Numbered from the stretch's first letter, positions 17,384-26,600 are shown. The stretch is DNA of 32,046 nt from Myxococcales bacterium (GCA_013297655.1 JAAFHV010000093.1:1-32046); one strand, 5' to 3'. Numbers and translations are program-made. Notes: generated by a model not told the origin, from the sequence alone.

Positions 17384-17833
17384 TCACTCCGCGCGCATCA
17401 CCATCTCCACGTGGGGAATGCCGTCCTCGTCGTAGGGGTCGCCCTCGGCTTCAAAGCCCATTCGTGCGTAAAAGCGCTCCAAGTAGCGTTGCGCGCCGAT
17501 GCGGATCGGCAATCCGAAGAGTCGCTTCGTGATCGCCACGGCCTCGCCGACGAGGACGGCCCCCTGGCCAGTGCGGCGTATCGAGGGGCAGGTCACGACC
17601 CTCCCGATCGCGGATTCTGTGTAATATGCACCTTTGTCGAACAGGCGGGCATAGGCGACCAGGGTACCGGATCCGTCGCGGCCGAGCAGGTGGTGGGCGA
17701 CCTTGTCTTTGCCGTCCGGATCGACGTAAGCGCACGTTTGCTCGACGACGAAGACGCGCGCCCGCAGCGCCAGGAGCTCGTAGAGCTCGTCGATCGAGAG
17801 CGACGAGAACGGCTTGCTTTCCCACGTGATCAT
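17384..17833 (-). CDS. elaA: ElaA-family GNAT acetyltransferase, 149 aa
   Basis: Length and sequence fit the ElaA family of GNAT acetyltransferases. Markers are LYELLALRARVFVVEQTCAYVDPDGKDKVAHHL near the N-terminus, then the acetyl-CoA-binding motif RRTGQGAVLVGEAV and the final FYARMGFEAEGDPYDEDGIPHVEM. These enzymes transfer acetyl groups to unknown amines and are cytoplasmic. It is the first gene of the unit with the two small membrane proteins and is divergent from the YhhN gene across a 122-bp gap. Confidence 0.92.
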   Translation of the reverse strand: MITWESKPFSSLSIDELYELLALRARVFVVEQTCAYVDPDGKDKVAHHLLGRDGSGTLVAYARLFDKGAYYTESAIGRVVTCPSIRRTGQGAVLVGEAVAITKRLFGLPIRIGAQRYLERFYARMGFEAEGDPYDEDGIPHVEMVMRAE

Positions 17834-17955
17834 CGCGCGCGACGATGCCAGAGGTGCGGCCCGCCGTCACCCGCTCCCGCGAGGGCCTCGTGTGTGGGAG
17901 GTCGCTCCCTTCGCGTCGCTCGATAGACACTCACGCGCCGTGTATCTCTCTTCTC

Positions 17956-18591
17956 ATGCTCGTCGCGCCGTGGCTCGTGATGTCCGCGCTCGTGGCGCTC
18001 CTCCTCCTCGTGCACGCGAGCGCGAAGAGGGCGCGCGCGGAGTGGGTCGTCAAGCCGGCGGCGGCGCTCACCTTCATCGTGACGTGTGCGGTCTTCGGCG
18101 ATCTCTCGAGCACGTACGGCAAGGTCGTCTTCGCGGGGCTCTGCCTCGCCGCGATCGGCGACGTGCTCCTCATCCCGAAGGGCGAAAAGACGTTCCTCGC
18201 TGGCCTCGTCTCTTTCTTGCTCGGCCACGTCGCGTATGGCGTCGCGTTCGTGGTCCGCGGGATCGCGCTCGGTCCGTTCGTCGGTGGGCTCGTGGTGGTC
18301 GCCCTCGTCGGCGTGCCGATCGTGCGGTGGCTCTGGCCGCACGTGAAGAAGCCCATGCGGGGGCCGGTCGTCGCTTACGTGATCGTGATCACCAGCATGG
18401 TCGCGCTCGCCGCGGGCGCGACCGGAAATGACGGAGCGACAGGTCCGCTCCTCGGGGCGTCGATGTTCTACGTCTCGGACCTCTCCGTCGCGCGAGACAA
18501 TTTCGTAAAGCGCGAGCTTCGGAACCGCCTATGGGGCCTCCCGCTCTACTTTTTTGCACAAATGGTGATCGCGTGGACGACACGGCGGTAG
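17956..18591 (+). CDS. YhhN/TMEM86-family membrane protein (possible lysoplasmalogenase), 211 aa
   Basis: About eight hydrophobic segments in 211 residues and the family motifs GDVLLIPKGEKTFLAGLVSFLLGHVAYG and SDLSVARDNF place this in the YhhN/TMEM86 family. Members include vertebrate lysoplasmalogenase, which cleaves the vinyl ether bond of lysoplasmalogens, and plasmalogen-type ether lipids are known from myxobacteria. The ATG at 17956 puts the first membrane helix at the N-terminus. The specific activity is inferred from the family only. Confidence 0.85.
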   Translation: MLVAPWLVMSALVALLLLVHASAKRARAEWVVKPAAALTFIVTCAVFGDLSSTYGKVVFAGLCLAAIGDVLLIPKGEKTFLAGLVSFLLGHVAYGVAFVVRGIALGPFVGGLVVVALVGVPIVRWLWPHVKKPMRGPVVAYVIVITSMVALAAGATGNDGATGPLLGASMFYVSDLSVARDNFVKRELRNRLWGLPLYFFAQMVIAWTTRR

Positions 18592-18611
18592 CGCAGAGCG
18601 CGATCGAATCG

Positions 18612-18626
18612 CGTGCATCCTGCACG
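18612..18626 (+). terminator. Short hairpin after the YhhN gene
   Basis: CGTGCATCCTGCACG is a perfect 6-bp stem with a three-base loop, 20 bp after the YhhN stop and before the next plus-strand gene. No T run follows, so it is a weak candidate. Confidence 0.25.
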
Positions 18627-18674
18627 AAGGGCGGCCCTCGCTTGCGACACCCGGTCGACGGGCGCTACGGTCTC

Positions 18675-19379
18675 GTGGTGCAGCGCTTCTTCTTGGTTAT
18701 CGCGGTCGGAGCGTCGCTCCTCGGGTGCTCGCGTCCGAACGAGACCGTGCATCTCGTGCCTCCCGCGGCCGGTCCGCCGCTCGCGACCTCGCCGAACGCC
18801 TCTTCGAGTGGGCCCAGGCTCGCGCGCGATCCGGAGGACGACACGGCACCAAAACGAGGCCACGGCGCGTTCACGGGGATGGTTCGGCCCACGAAGGGCG
18901 GATACGACGTGCACGGCGTGTTCTTCGACGACGCGCTATTCAAGAAGCGAATCGACGACAACCTGGACGGTATACCGACCGACCGCGACTGGTTCTTGGG
19001 CGCGAAGGTCCGCGTGACGGCCACGTTGGGGAGCCCGCTCGCCGACGAGCCGGAGCCGCGCTACAGAAAGGGCGCCATCGTCGAGCAGCGTCGCTACGGG
19101 GTCACGTTCGAGGTGAAGAGCCTGGACTCGGTGGAGCTCTTGAAGAACGCGGAGACGCTCGAAGGGCCGCTCGCGCGCTCGAAGGGATTTTTCGCGTTGA
19201 AGGGCCACCTGGTGACGGAAGACGATCTCGGCTGGTCGATCCGCGGCGGTGCCAAAGAGGGCGATCGCGTGCGCCTTCGTGGCCAAACGCGCATCGTCGT
19301 TTGTGAGCCCAACGCGCAGTGCCTCATGGAGGGCTCGCTCCCCTTGTTCGACGTGGGACACGGGGAGCGACTGCCGTAA
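18675..19379 (+). CDS. Lipoprotein of unknown function, about 234 aa
   Basis: The start is GTG 18675 or 18678, giving QRFFLVIAVGASLLGC with lipobox SLLGC. A Pro/Ser-rich spacer follows. The main domain (about residues 60-234) looks like an OB- or barrel-type strand-rich fold: GHGAFTGMVRPTKGGYDVHGVFFDD, FLGAKVRVTATLGSP, GVTFEVKSLDSVELLKNAETLEG, GFFALKGHLVTEDDLGW, GDRVRLRGQTRIVVCEPNAQC. No family is recognised. The stop lies nine bases from the converging copper-protein gene. Confidence 0.75.
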   Translation: MVQRFFLVIAVGASLLGCSRPNETVHLVPPAAGPPLATSPNASSSGPRLARDPEDDTAPKRGHGAFTGMVRPTKGGYDVHGVFFDDALFKKRIDDNLDGIPTDRDWFLGAKVRVTATLGSPLADEPEPRYRKGAIVEQRRYGVTFEVKSLDSVELLKNAETLEGPLARSKGFFALKGHLVTEDDLGWSIRGGAKEGDRVRLRGQTRIVVCEPNAQCLMEGSLPLFDVGHGERLP

Positions 19380-19388
19380 AGTGAGCGC

Positions 19389-19829
19389 TCAGCCCTTCTT
19401 GAGGGCGGCGACGGTGCGCGTACACGCCTCGTAACACTCTTTGCAGACGGCGTGATGCTCGGCGTGTTTTTGGCACTCTACTGCGCAGTCCTCACAATAG
19501 GCCACGAGCGCCTTGGACGTCTCCGCGAGGCGCTTTCCTCCGCGCGCCGCGAGCTTGGAGAGCGCTTCCATCGCCGCGAGCATGTCGGTCACGCTGGCGA
19601 GGCAGCCCGCCATCGAGGTGTCGCCGTTCGAGACCATGCCGATGCAATGTGCGAGGCAGGCGTTTCCGGCCTTGAGGCACGCGAGCGAAGCGTCGGCGAG
19701 TGACGCATCGCCGGTGCCGTGGGCATGCTCGGCGGTGTGGGCGACCGCGTTCTTCGCGCATGAGAGCGTGCCGAGCGCGAGCGCGGCAGTGAACGCCGAG
19801 GACCCAAAGAGAGCTTCACGTCGATTCAT
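19389..19829 (-). CDS. Csp-type four-helix-bundle copper-storage protein, 146 aa
   Basis: The N-terminus MNRREALFGSSAFTAALALG resembles a Tat signal, as in exported Csp1 proteins. The mature part has about ten Cys arranged on helices: LACLKAGNACLAHC, MAGCLASV, VAYCEDCAVECQKHAEHHAVCKECYEAC. This is typical of Csp proteins, which bind many Cu(I) ions inside a four-helix bundle. Folding as an exported, pre-assembled unit fits the Tat signal. AAGGA lies seven bases before the ATG at 19829. It follows the retron RT gene by about 190 bp in the same direction but is probably a separate unit. Confidence 0.88.
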   Translation of the reverse strand: MNRREALFGSSAFTAALALGTLSCAKNAVAHTAEHAHGTGDASLADASLACLKAGNACLAHCIGMVSNGDTSMAGCLASVTDMLAAMEALSKLAARGGKRLAETSKALVAYCEDCAVECQKHAEHHAVCKECYEACTRTVAALKKG

Positions 19830-20016
19830 GACTTCATCCTTCCGTGCGTCCCCGGTCAGGGACTTCGAAGCGTCGCGAGACTCAGGCTCGCGCCCATTGG
19901 GACCTTGTATGATGCACGTTGACGCGCGCGAGCTTCGACGACGTCTTCGGTGCGCGAGGAGGACTCGTGGGGAGTGAAGGTCCGAGGGACCACCAAGCTC
20001 ACGAACGCGTGAGCCT

Positions 20017-21648
20017 TCAAAAGAGCTTCCACCACTTCTTCTTCTCGGGCGCTCCCGGAGCCGGCGGTTCTACCGGCGCGGCAGGTGCGGGCGGTGTGAC
20101 CTGCGGGGGCGTGACCTGCGGCGGGGCCTGCACGGGGGCGGGCGTGCTCGCCGAGGCCGGATTTGCGGTGGAAGGGCCTGCCGCGGAAGGGCCGGGTGGT
20201 ACAGGCTTCTTGGGGCCTTTTCCGCCGCCTCCACCGCCACGCGGCGGAGGCCGATACCCATATTTGGCAGCGAGCGCGGCTACTTTGCCGAGGAGCGCGC
20301 GGCCCTTCGGCGGATCGACCATCGCGACGTACGAGGCGAACCCCTTTGCCGACGCGAACACGTCGGGCGAGGTGCCCCACGAGCGGCCTTCGGGGCCTTT
20401 GGTCTCGATCGCGTGGAGGAGCGCGCGAAACGCGCGGAGCCGCTCGCGCTCGATCGACGCCTTCTGATTCACGATCACGCCGGTGACGTCTTGTTGGCTG
20501 CCGCGGCGGAGGACGCGTGTCTTCTTGGGGTGCGGCGTAAAACCCTCTGCCAGCACGATGAACCGCGCCTGCGCGAGCATTTGCCCGGTGCGCTTCGAGG
20601 CCGCTTCGTCCTTCGTGGAGAAGGTGAGATCGTCGGCATAGCGCGAATACACGAATCCGAGCTTCTTCGCCGCGCCGTGGAGGCGGCGGTCGAGCCTGCG
20701 GCAAAGCACGTTCGTGACGGCGGGGCTGGTGGGCGCGCCTTGCGGCAGCTTGCGGGGGCCGTGCGCGACGTGGAACGTGCGGCCGTCGAGCTCCACCGCG
20801 AAGGTGTCCGGCTCACTGGCCACGAGCGCAAAGACCGAAGCGACGAAGTCGCCGTACCCGAGCGAGCGGAACATGCCCTTGATTCGCGGGAGGGCGATCG
20901 AAGGGAAAAAATCGAGCAGATCCATGTTCACGACCACGCGCGCGCCCACGTGCGGAGTGGCGTTGCTCACGATAGACCGGCCGGCGCGGAACCCGTGCGC
21001 CGCCTCGTGGACGGGGACCTTCTCGAGCACGTTCTCGAGGAGCCACCCTTGGAGCGACTTGAGGCGCGGCATCGGCGCCGAGATGGTGCGCACCCCGCCC
21101 GTTTTTTTGGGGATGTTGAATCGGCGATAGTGCGAAATCTTGGACGTGTTGCGGGCGTAGCTGAGAAAACGTAAATCGGGGATCGAGAGCCCCGCCGCGC
21201 GCGCGATTTCCTCTGCGGTGCGGAAGAGGGGCAATCCTTGGCGCGCGAGCTTGGTTTCGTCGCACGTGTGATCGGAGAGGCCGCCGGACACGCCGCGACC
21301 GAGGAACACGATGTCCTTGGTCTTCGCGACTTTCCACGCTTCGGCGCGGGCGACGCGCTCGCGCTCGCGGCGAACCTTGGTTTCGGCTTGTTTTGCGCGG
21401 GAAGCGGCGAGCCGCCGCTTCATGAGCTCTTTCTTGAGCGCCTCGATGTTGTGGAGACGTGACTGCTCGGTGCGGAGGGCGGCGAGCTCGCGTTCGATCT
21501 CGCCGCGCTCGCGGATCTCGTCACCCGGGTCGAGCGGCACGGTGCCGCGCGCGGGCCAAAACCCGAGGCGGATCATCTCTTCGAGCACCACCTCGTCTTT
21601 GGAGGAGGTGCGGATGCGGTCGTAGAGGGCTTGTCTGCGGTCGGACAT
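20017..21648 (-). CDS. Retron reverse transcriptase with long N-terminal extension and Pro-rich tail, 543 aa
   Basis: Both retron hallmarks are present: NATPH (NAxxH, 229-233) and DVTGVIVN (VTG, 388-390). Motif A is VNMDLLDFFPS with Asp243, motif B LPQGAPTSP (301-309), and the active site YADD (337-340). The first 165 residues form an extension with a charged coiled-coil-like helix (about 45-110), followed by IVFLGRGVSGGL. This layout resembles the large myxobacterial retron RTs such as that of Mx162 (from memory). After the thumb (to about 467) comes a tail of about 75 Pro/Ala/Gly-rich residues ending in EKKKWWKLF, an unusual addition. The ATG at 21648 lies ten bases downstream of the end of the a2 repeat. 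The RT would copy the adjacent msd RNA into msDNA. No toxin or effector domain is fused. Confidence 0.95.
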   Translation of the reverse strand: MSDRRQALYDRIRTSSKDEVVLEEMIRLGFWPARGTVPLDPGDEIRERGEIERELAALRTEQSRLHNIEALKKELMKRRLAASRAKQAETKVRRERERVARAEAWKVAKTKDIVFLGRGVSGGLSDHTCDETKLARQGLPLFRTAEEIARAAGLSIPDLRFLSYARNTSKISHYRRFNIPKKTGGVRTISAPMPRLKSLQGWLLENVLEKVPVHEAAHGFRAGRSIVSNATPHVGARVVVNMDLLDFFPSIALPRIKGMFRSLGYGDFVASVFALVASEPDTFAVELDGRTFHVAHGPRKLPQGAPTSPAVTNVLCRRLDRRLHGAAKKLGFVYSRYADDLTFSTKDEAASKRTGQMLAQARFIVLAEGFTPHPKKTRVLRRGSQQDVTGVIVNQKASIERERLRAFRALLHAIETKGPEGRSWGTSPDVFASAKGFASYVAMVDPPKGRALLGKVAALAAKYGYRPPPRGGGGGGKGPKKPVPPGPSAAGPSTANPASASTPAPVQAPPQVTPPQVTPPAPAAPVEPPAPGAPEKKKWWKLF

Positions 21649-21657
21649 GGTAACCGC

Positions 21658-21682
21658 TTCACGCGCGGCGGATTCGGGGGCC
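21658..21682 (-). repeat. Retron a2 inverted repeat
   Basis: On the plus strand this reads TTCACGCGCGGCGG, then ATTCGGGGGCC, the counterpart of a1. It ends nine bases before the RT ATG, so its last bases (GTGAAGCGG) lie in the ribosome binding region of the RT gene. Confidence 0.85.
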
Positions 21683-21720
21683 TTCGAAGATGTCTCGGGA
21701 CTGGCTCGCTCAACTCCAGC

Positions 21721-21790
21721 GGCCGTGCCTAGGTGGTGCTCGTTGAATATGTGGGATTGAACCCGGAACAGCACTACCTAGGCATCGGCC
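21721..21790 (-). other. msd hairpin of the retron
   Basis: Two arms, GGCCGATGCCTAGGTAGTGC(T) and AGCACCACCTAGGCACGGCC, pair over 19 of 20 positions with one bulged A and one A-C mismatch. The 29-nt loop includes a GGG/CCC mini-stem. Long imperfect stems of this kind are the core of msDNA. Confidence 0.8.
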
Positions 21791-21869
21791 GCACAGTCGA
21801 GAGCGGGCCAGTGATGCATGGAGGGCCAAGCTGCAAGGACGGCGAAACACCGACCAGATTGCAAGATGT

Positions 21870-21895
21870 GACCCCGAAAGCCGCCGCGCGTGAAA
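21870..21895 (-). repeat. Retron a1 inverted repeat
   Basis: Contains TTCACGCGCGGCGG followed by CTTTCGGGG. The first 14 bases are perfectly complementary to a2, and TTCGGGG pairs again after a one-base offset. It starts 33 bp after the SWIM gene stop codon. Confidence 0.85.
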
Positions 21896-21917
21896 CTCCT
21901 TTCTCCGTCGTGATGGA

Positions 21918-21941
21918 CCCCTATCGAATCAACGATAAGGG
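21918..21941 (-). promoter_or_regulatory. Hairpin spanning the SWIM gene stop codon, just upstream of the retron RNA
   Basis: CCCTTATCG and CGATAGGGG pair over nine positions (one T-G) around the six-base loop TTGATT, which contains the TGA stop of the SWIM gene. It is 23 bp upstream of a1. There is no T run. It could be a processing site or partial terminator separating the mRNA from the ncRNA, or chance. Confidence 0.4.
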
Positions 21942-23623
21942 CCTCTCGCGATGGACGACTCCTCTCGAGTGCTCGCCACGACCCTCGCGAATCGTGGCGC
22001 GCCCTCGAACAACCGTACCGCGAGCATATGCTCGCAGGGACCTTTATAAAGCTTATTTTGCTGGAAAAAATTGCACGTGCAGGTGGCCTCCGCGAGGCGC
22101 CCGTCCGCGTCGATCTGGAGCTCGGGGGTATAGGCGTGGCGGCCGTCTTTTACGGTGCCGGAGAGTATGGTCCGGGCGCCGGCTTGGCGGGTGGCGACGG
22201 TGACCGCGTTCGCGGCGAGGAACCGGTTCGCCTTTTCTTCGCGCTCGTTCGAGAAGCGGAGCTTGTCCATCGGTAGAGGGTCTTTTGCGAGCTCGCGGAC
22301 GCGGTAAACGCCCTTGTTCAAGTCGAACATCGCGCGCCCCGCTTGTGTCCACGCCCCGAGCGCACCGAGCACCGCCGGGCGCGGCAAATCCAGCTTCTTC
22401 GCGAGCGCGTCCACGTCGGAGAACCAGGTCTCTTTGAGGCCCTCGAACACGCGCCGCTTGGTGAAGTCGTCGGTCTCCACCCGCGGGGCGAGCAAGTCGA
22501 AATTGCCAGAGGTAGACCAGTCGTTGCGCGTCCACCCGGAGAGCCCGAGGGTGAACGACATATGGCCTAGATCGGCGACGTAAAACGACGGCAGCCCCTG
22601 CCCGAGGAGGTGCACGGTGAACGACTTCGCGATCGCGACGAGGCGCTCGAGGACGAGCAAACGGCGCCGCCCCCATACCCGAATTTCTTCGCGCTCTTTG
22701 CCCGTGTAGATGGACCGCGAGCACACGATCTCGAGGTTCCACGGCTCGAAAATAGCCTTCACCGGCTCGCCGGGCACGAGCACCCAGCGGAGCGCACGGG
22801 GGCCCACCTTTTCTTTTTTGCGCCGCAGCACGAAGCACAAATTGTGGATGTCCATCGGGTGGAGCACGAACGAGCGGGTGGGCAAGGTCATCGCCGAGCT
22901 CACCTGCAAGAAGCCTCGAACCCACGAGTCGGGCAGATCGATCTTCTTCTCCTCGAACGTCTCCTCGCCGGTGGTCTTCACCTCGAAGCCAGAAGGGTCT
23001 ACCTCGAAGCGGGTGGTCTTGTAGCTCCTGATTTTTTGGAACTCTTCGTAGAGGGGAGTCGAATAGTCGATGTTGGTGGTGCCGCAGGCGAAGGCGCCCA
23101 CGTTTTGGAACACGTCGAGGCTCGCGCCGAGGCGCCCGTAGGTGGACTCGTCGATGCTGAAGCACTCGAAGAACACCTCGTCCGGGTGCACGGTAATCAC
23201 CGGGTCGAGCACGATCCACGCGTCGCGATCGCTCGTGTAGAGCCAATCGAAGTAGTTTTGGCGTGCCTTGTAAAAGGGGGCCATGCGCGCCGCGCGCCTG
23301 CGGTTCGCGTCGGCGAGCTTCGTGGTGAGCTCTTGGATGCGTCGCGCGTTGCCTGCGCGTTGGCCCGCAAGCTCCACCATGTCGACGAGCTCTTGTTTCG
23401 CGACCCACTCTTTGTATGCCGTTTTGTCCTTCGGTTTGAAGCGGAGGTCCGAAACGACGATGTCGTGGAGGGCGCTGATGGCTTCGCGGAACGCGACCGC
23501 TTTTCCGAGCTCGCCGGAGAAGTAGGTGGGCTCGCGATTGGCGTCTGGCGTGAACGACATCGCCGTCTGGTCGACGCGATCGTCTACCCGCGAGGCGCGC
23601 TTGAAGGCGTATGAAAATTCCAT
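21929..23623 (-). CDS. SWIM zinc-finger protein, 564 aa
   Basis: The C-terminal part has the SWIM motif CxC...CxH: Cys515, Cys517, Cys530 and His532 (TCTCNFF and GPCEHMLA). SWIM fingers bind zinc and mediate nucleic-acid or protein contacts. Before it, LNKGVYRVRELAKDPLP and TVKDGRHAYTPELQIDADGRL are typical of the strands leading into a SWIM domain. The N-terminal 450 residues have a coiled-coil-like helix (about 75-115) and an unrecognised mixed alpha/beta domain. The ATG at 23623 is one base from the stop of the WGR-HEAT gene, with GGAGG ten bases upstream, so the two proteins are translationally coupled and probably act together. The YehI/YehQ group of enterobacteria pairs WGR and SWIM proteins in a similar way, from memory. 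Confidence 0.85.
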   Translation of the reverse strand: MEFSYAFKRASRVDDRVDQTAMSFTPDANREPTYFSGELGKAVAFREAISALHDIVVSDLRFKPKDKTAYKEWVAKQELVDMVELAGQRAGNARRIQELTTKLADANRRRAARMAPFYKARQNYFDWLYTSDRDAWIVLDPVITVHPDEVFFECFSIDESTYGRLGASLDVFQNVGAFACGTTNIDYSTPLYEEFQKIRSYKTTRFEVDPSGFEVKTTGEETFEEKKIDLPDSWVRGFLQVSSAMTLPTRSFVLHPMDIHNLCFVLRRKKEKVGPRALRWVLVPGEPVKAIFEPWNLEIVCSRSIYTGKEREEIRVWGRRRLLVLERLVAIAKSFTVHLLGQGLPSFYVADLGHMSFTLGLSGWTRNDWSTSGNFDLLAPRVETDDFTKRRVFEGLKETWFSDVDALAKKLDLPRPAVLGALGAWTQAGRAMFDLNKGVYRVRELAKDPLPMDKLRFSNEREEKANRFLAANAVTVATRQAGARTILSGTVKDGRHAYTPELQIDADGRLAEATCTCNFFQQNKLYKGPCEHMLAVRLFEGAPRFARVVASTREESSIARGPYR

Positions 23624-23624
23624 G

Positions 23625-26600
23625 TCAGGCCGTCCCTCCGGCGCGCGCGGACGGACCGGACGTGCGCGTCACGGTCGGCGGATCGAGGAAACGAATCGGG
23701 AGCGGCACCGACGGGTGGGCCTTGCCGATCGCGACCATCGTCTCGATCGCGAGGCCTCCGTCTTCGACCGCGATGGTGGCGGAGAGCCGGTGCAAAATGG
23801 CGATCACCACCTTGGCCGCCTCTGCGTCGCGGAGCCCTTCTTTGCGCAAGAACGCGAGCACACGCGACTTGGCGACGCGCCCTTGGTTCACCCGCGAGAG
23901 CACGCTCGTGAAATAAGGCACCAGCGACTCGAGACGGGAGAGATCCGCGCTCGCGAAGCGCTCCAAATAGTTCGTCGCGAAGAGCTGCACCGAACGCTGC
24001 GGGTGCTCCGAGAGGCGTAGGAGCAGCACTGGACCGTCTTCGTCTTTGAACGCGCGCGAGGCGAGCTCGCGACCGAACGCTTGCACGTCTTCCTTCACGC
24101 TGTCGATGATGGAGACGAGCACGCTCGCGGTGAAGAGATCGGGCGAAAGGCTACGAAAATAGGCGAATGCACGCGCGCGGGTGTCGGCCCAGGTGGCGTC
24201 GCAGAGGCGCGCGGCGGCGGGGAGATCGGCTTCGACGCGCGTCTTGTCGCTCTCGAACATGGTCCACGCCGCTTGGCGAACCGAGAGAATGGCGTGGCTG
24301 CCGAGCTCCACGATCTCGGGGATCTCGAGCTCGCTCGCCGGCACCCGCGCGAGCAAGATGCCACCCAGCTCCTGCGCGTGCTGCGAGCCGGAGCGAAGGA
24401 GCTTCCACACCGTGTCGCGGGACAGCTCGGTGATCACGTCGGCGAGATCGTCGCGAAGGACGGAGAGCACGTGGGTGGGCACGCCCTCGGCGAGCTTTCG
24501 TCGCAGGAGCGCTTCGACCAGGCCCTCGGCGATCGCGATCCCTATTTCGCGATGTGCACGTGCGACACGACCCACGAGCGGCCTCGCCGCGATGCGAAGA
24601 TCGGTGTTCTTGTCCGACGAGAGGTGCACCAGGATCTTGAAATTCAGCGCGATCGCGTCGTCGTGCATCTCCGCGAGGAGGCGCATGCCCACCGCGCGCA
24701 CGTTGGGGAAAGGCGACTTGAGGACCGAGAGCACGATGTCGACCGGCACGAGCCCGGAGCGCGAATCGAGGCGCGACAAAAGCTCGGCCCCTATTTCTTG
24801 CACTCCCGCGAGCGGGTGAGACAGCAAATCACGGAGCGCTGCCGGGCCCGCGCTCGCCAAATGATGACCGAGCGCCGCGCTCACCGTGCGCGCGACGTCG
24901 AGGGCAATCTCCGCGCTCGTCGCGTCGTCCGGCAACGCCATCACGAGGGCGATCACGCGCCCCACGAGCGCCGCGCCCACCTCCGGTGAGAGCGCGAGCC
25001 CACGAACCCACGTGTGCGCGAACGCACGCGCGGCGGCGTGGCGCGCGGTCACGAGGCCGGCGAGAAATGCGGTATCCGCGGAGAGCTCCGCGCGCCGCTC
25101 GTCCATCCACGAAAACGCCTGCGTTCGCCCGGGCTCGTGCGCCGACTCGGCGAGGGCGACGAGCACACGAGGGCTCGCGGGGCTCTGCGCATAACGACCG
25201 CGAACGATCGTGAACCCGAGGCGCGCGGTAGGGGCATAGGGCCTCCCGAGCACGAGCACGATGTCGTCGTCGTCGAGGTTCGCGAGGAACGCGGGACACG
25301 CCTCCAGCGCCTTCGCGGCGAACTCGTGGACCGGCGCACAAGCGCTCTCGGCGACGAGCTGCATGAGCCCCTCCGGTCGCGCCTCCCACAAGGTGGGAAA
25401 AGCCTCTTCGCGCACCGGCGGAGGAGGGGACCCGGGCCGATATCCCCCTTTGAGTCGGAACGCGACCGTGTTGCGCCGAAGCTCGTAGCGGGGGCTATTC
25501 GCATAGAGCAGGTGGTTCAGCGTGCGGTACTTGGCATACGCATCGTAGCGCGGGCGCACGGCCTCGGCGTCGGCGTCGGAGTACGACAAAAGGGTGCCCA
25601 CCGCGAGCGGCACGAAGTCGGCCTCGCCTGCCTCGCCGAGCCTACGCAGGGTGCGCCATACGCGACGACGGAGAAACTCGCGCGTCGCCGAGCCGTAGGT
25701 CTTTCGCCGGGTCTCGTAGGAATAGGGGTTCGCGCGTGTGGTCTCGAATTTGTGCACGAACACACCGAAGACGCGCGGATCGTTGCGGTACTCGGCGGCC
25801 TTGAAAATATGGCGTAGCCAGAAGAAATACGGCGCTTCCAGCTTCGCGTCGGCGAGCTCTTTCAGGAACGCGGGGCGCACGATTTCGTCGTTGACGAGGT
25901 AGACGAGGTCCATCACCGCGAACGCCTCCGGCGTGGTCGCGAGGTGGGCACGGAGCGCCGCGCCGAAGGCCTCTTCGCCGGCGGCGTATCCCGTCTTCAG
26001 CGTGGTGGGCAACGTGGCGAGGATGTCTTTGCCGAACTCGGCGCGCATCTCGGGATCGCTCAAACGAAGGAGCGCTTCGGTCGCGATGCGCTGCACGTGG
26101 CCCGGTTGTTTCGGGTCGCTCCGGAGGCGCGCGAGCGTCGGGATCGAGGCTTCCGTGCCGAGGCGCCCGAGGGCGTGGCAAATGGAATAGTTGCGAATGC
26201 CCTTGCCGCCGCCCTCTGCGTCTACGCTGGTGGCGGTGTCGACGAGGGCGAGGAGGGGTGCCTCTGCTTCGCGGATCCGAAGCTCGCCCGCGCGCCAAAT
26301 GGCACGTTCGAGGGGCCAGGTGCGGTCTGCCCCTTGTCGACGGAACCAGCGGCGCTCGGTGCCACTCTGCGCGAGGCGCTCGAGGACGATGCGCTTCCGT
26401 TCGTCGTCGCGTTGGGGGTTCGGCGCGCGTGCGCCCGTTGCAGCGACGCCGGCGGCGCGAGCCACGGGAGGAGCGGCGGCTTTGGCGCGCGCGGCGGCGG
26501 CCTCTTCCTCGCGGACATACCCCTGTTCGATCTTCGATTGAACGAGCTTCTGAAAGACCTTGTCGGCCTCGGCGCGTGACACGGGGGCGACGGTCTTCGA

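Larger units (their letters stand above)
21658..21895 (-). ncRNA. Retron msr-msd RNA
   Basis: The region between the SWIM gene and the RT gene has the full retron layout. On the minus strand, a1 (21895-21870) is followed by the msr part with a short hairpin (CGGTG/CGCCG around TTT, about 21841-21853) and a GGCC/GGCC pair. Then come a 70-nt msd hairpin (21790-21721), about 38 nt, and a2 (21682-21658). a1 and a2 can pair over 14 perfect bases plus a second block, which brings the priming G near the template end. The branching G was not assigned. The msDNA length is not determined, but the template spans no more than about 130 nt. The RT start follows at once. Confidence 0.85.

Noticed and set aside
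19848-19863. GTCCCCGGTCAGGGAC hairpin in the leader of the copper-storage gene as a metal riboswitch
   Set aside because: A single 5-bp stem is not evidence of a riboswitch, and no known copper riboswitch structure is visible.
21741-21769. T-arm-like GGGTTCAATCCC in the msd loop, as if part of a tRNA
   Set aside because: No acceptor, D or anticodon arm can be built around it. It sits inside the loop of the long msd hairpin, so a chance match or a small loop stem is more likely.
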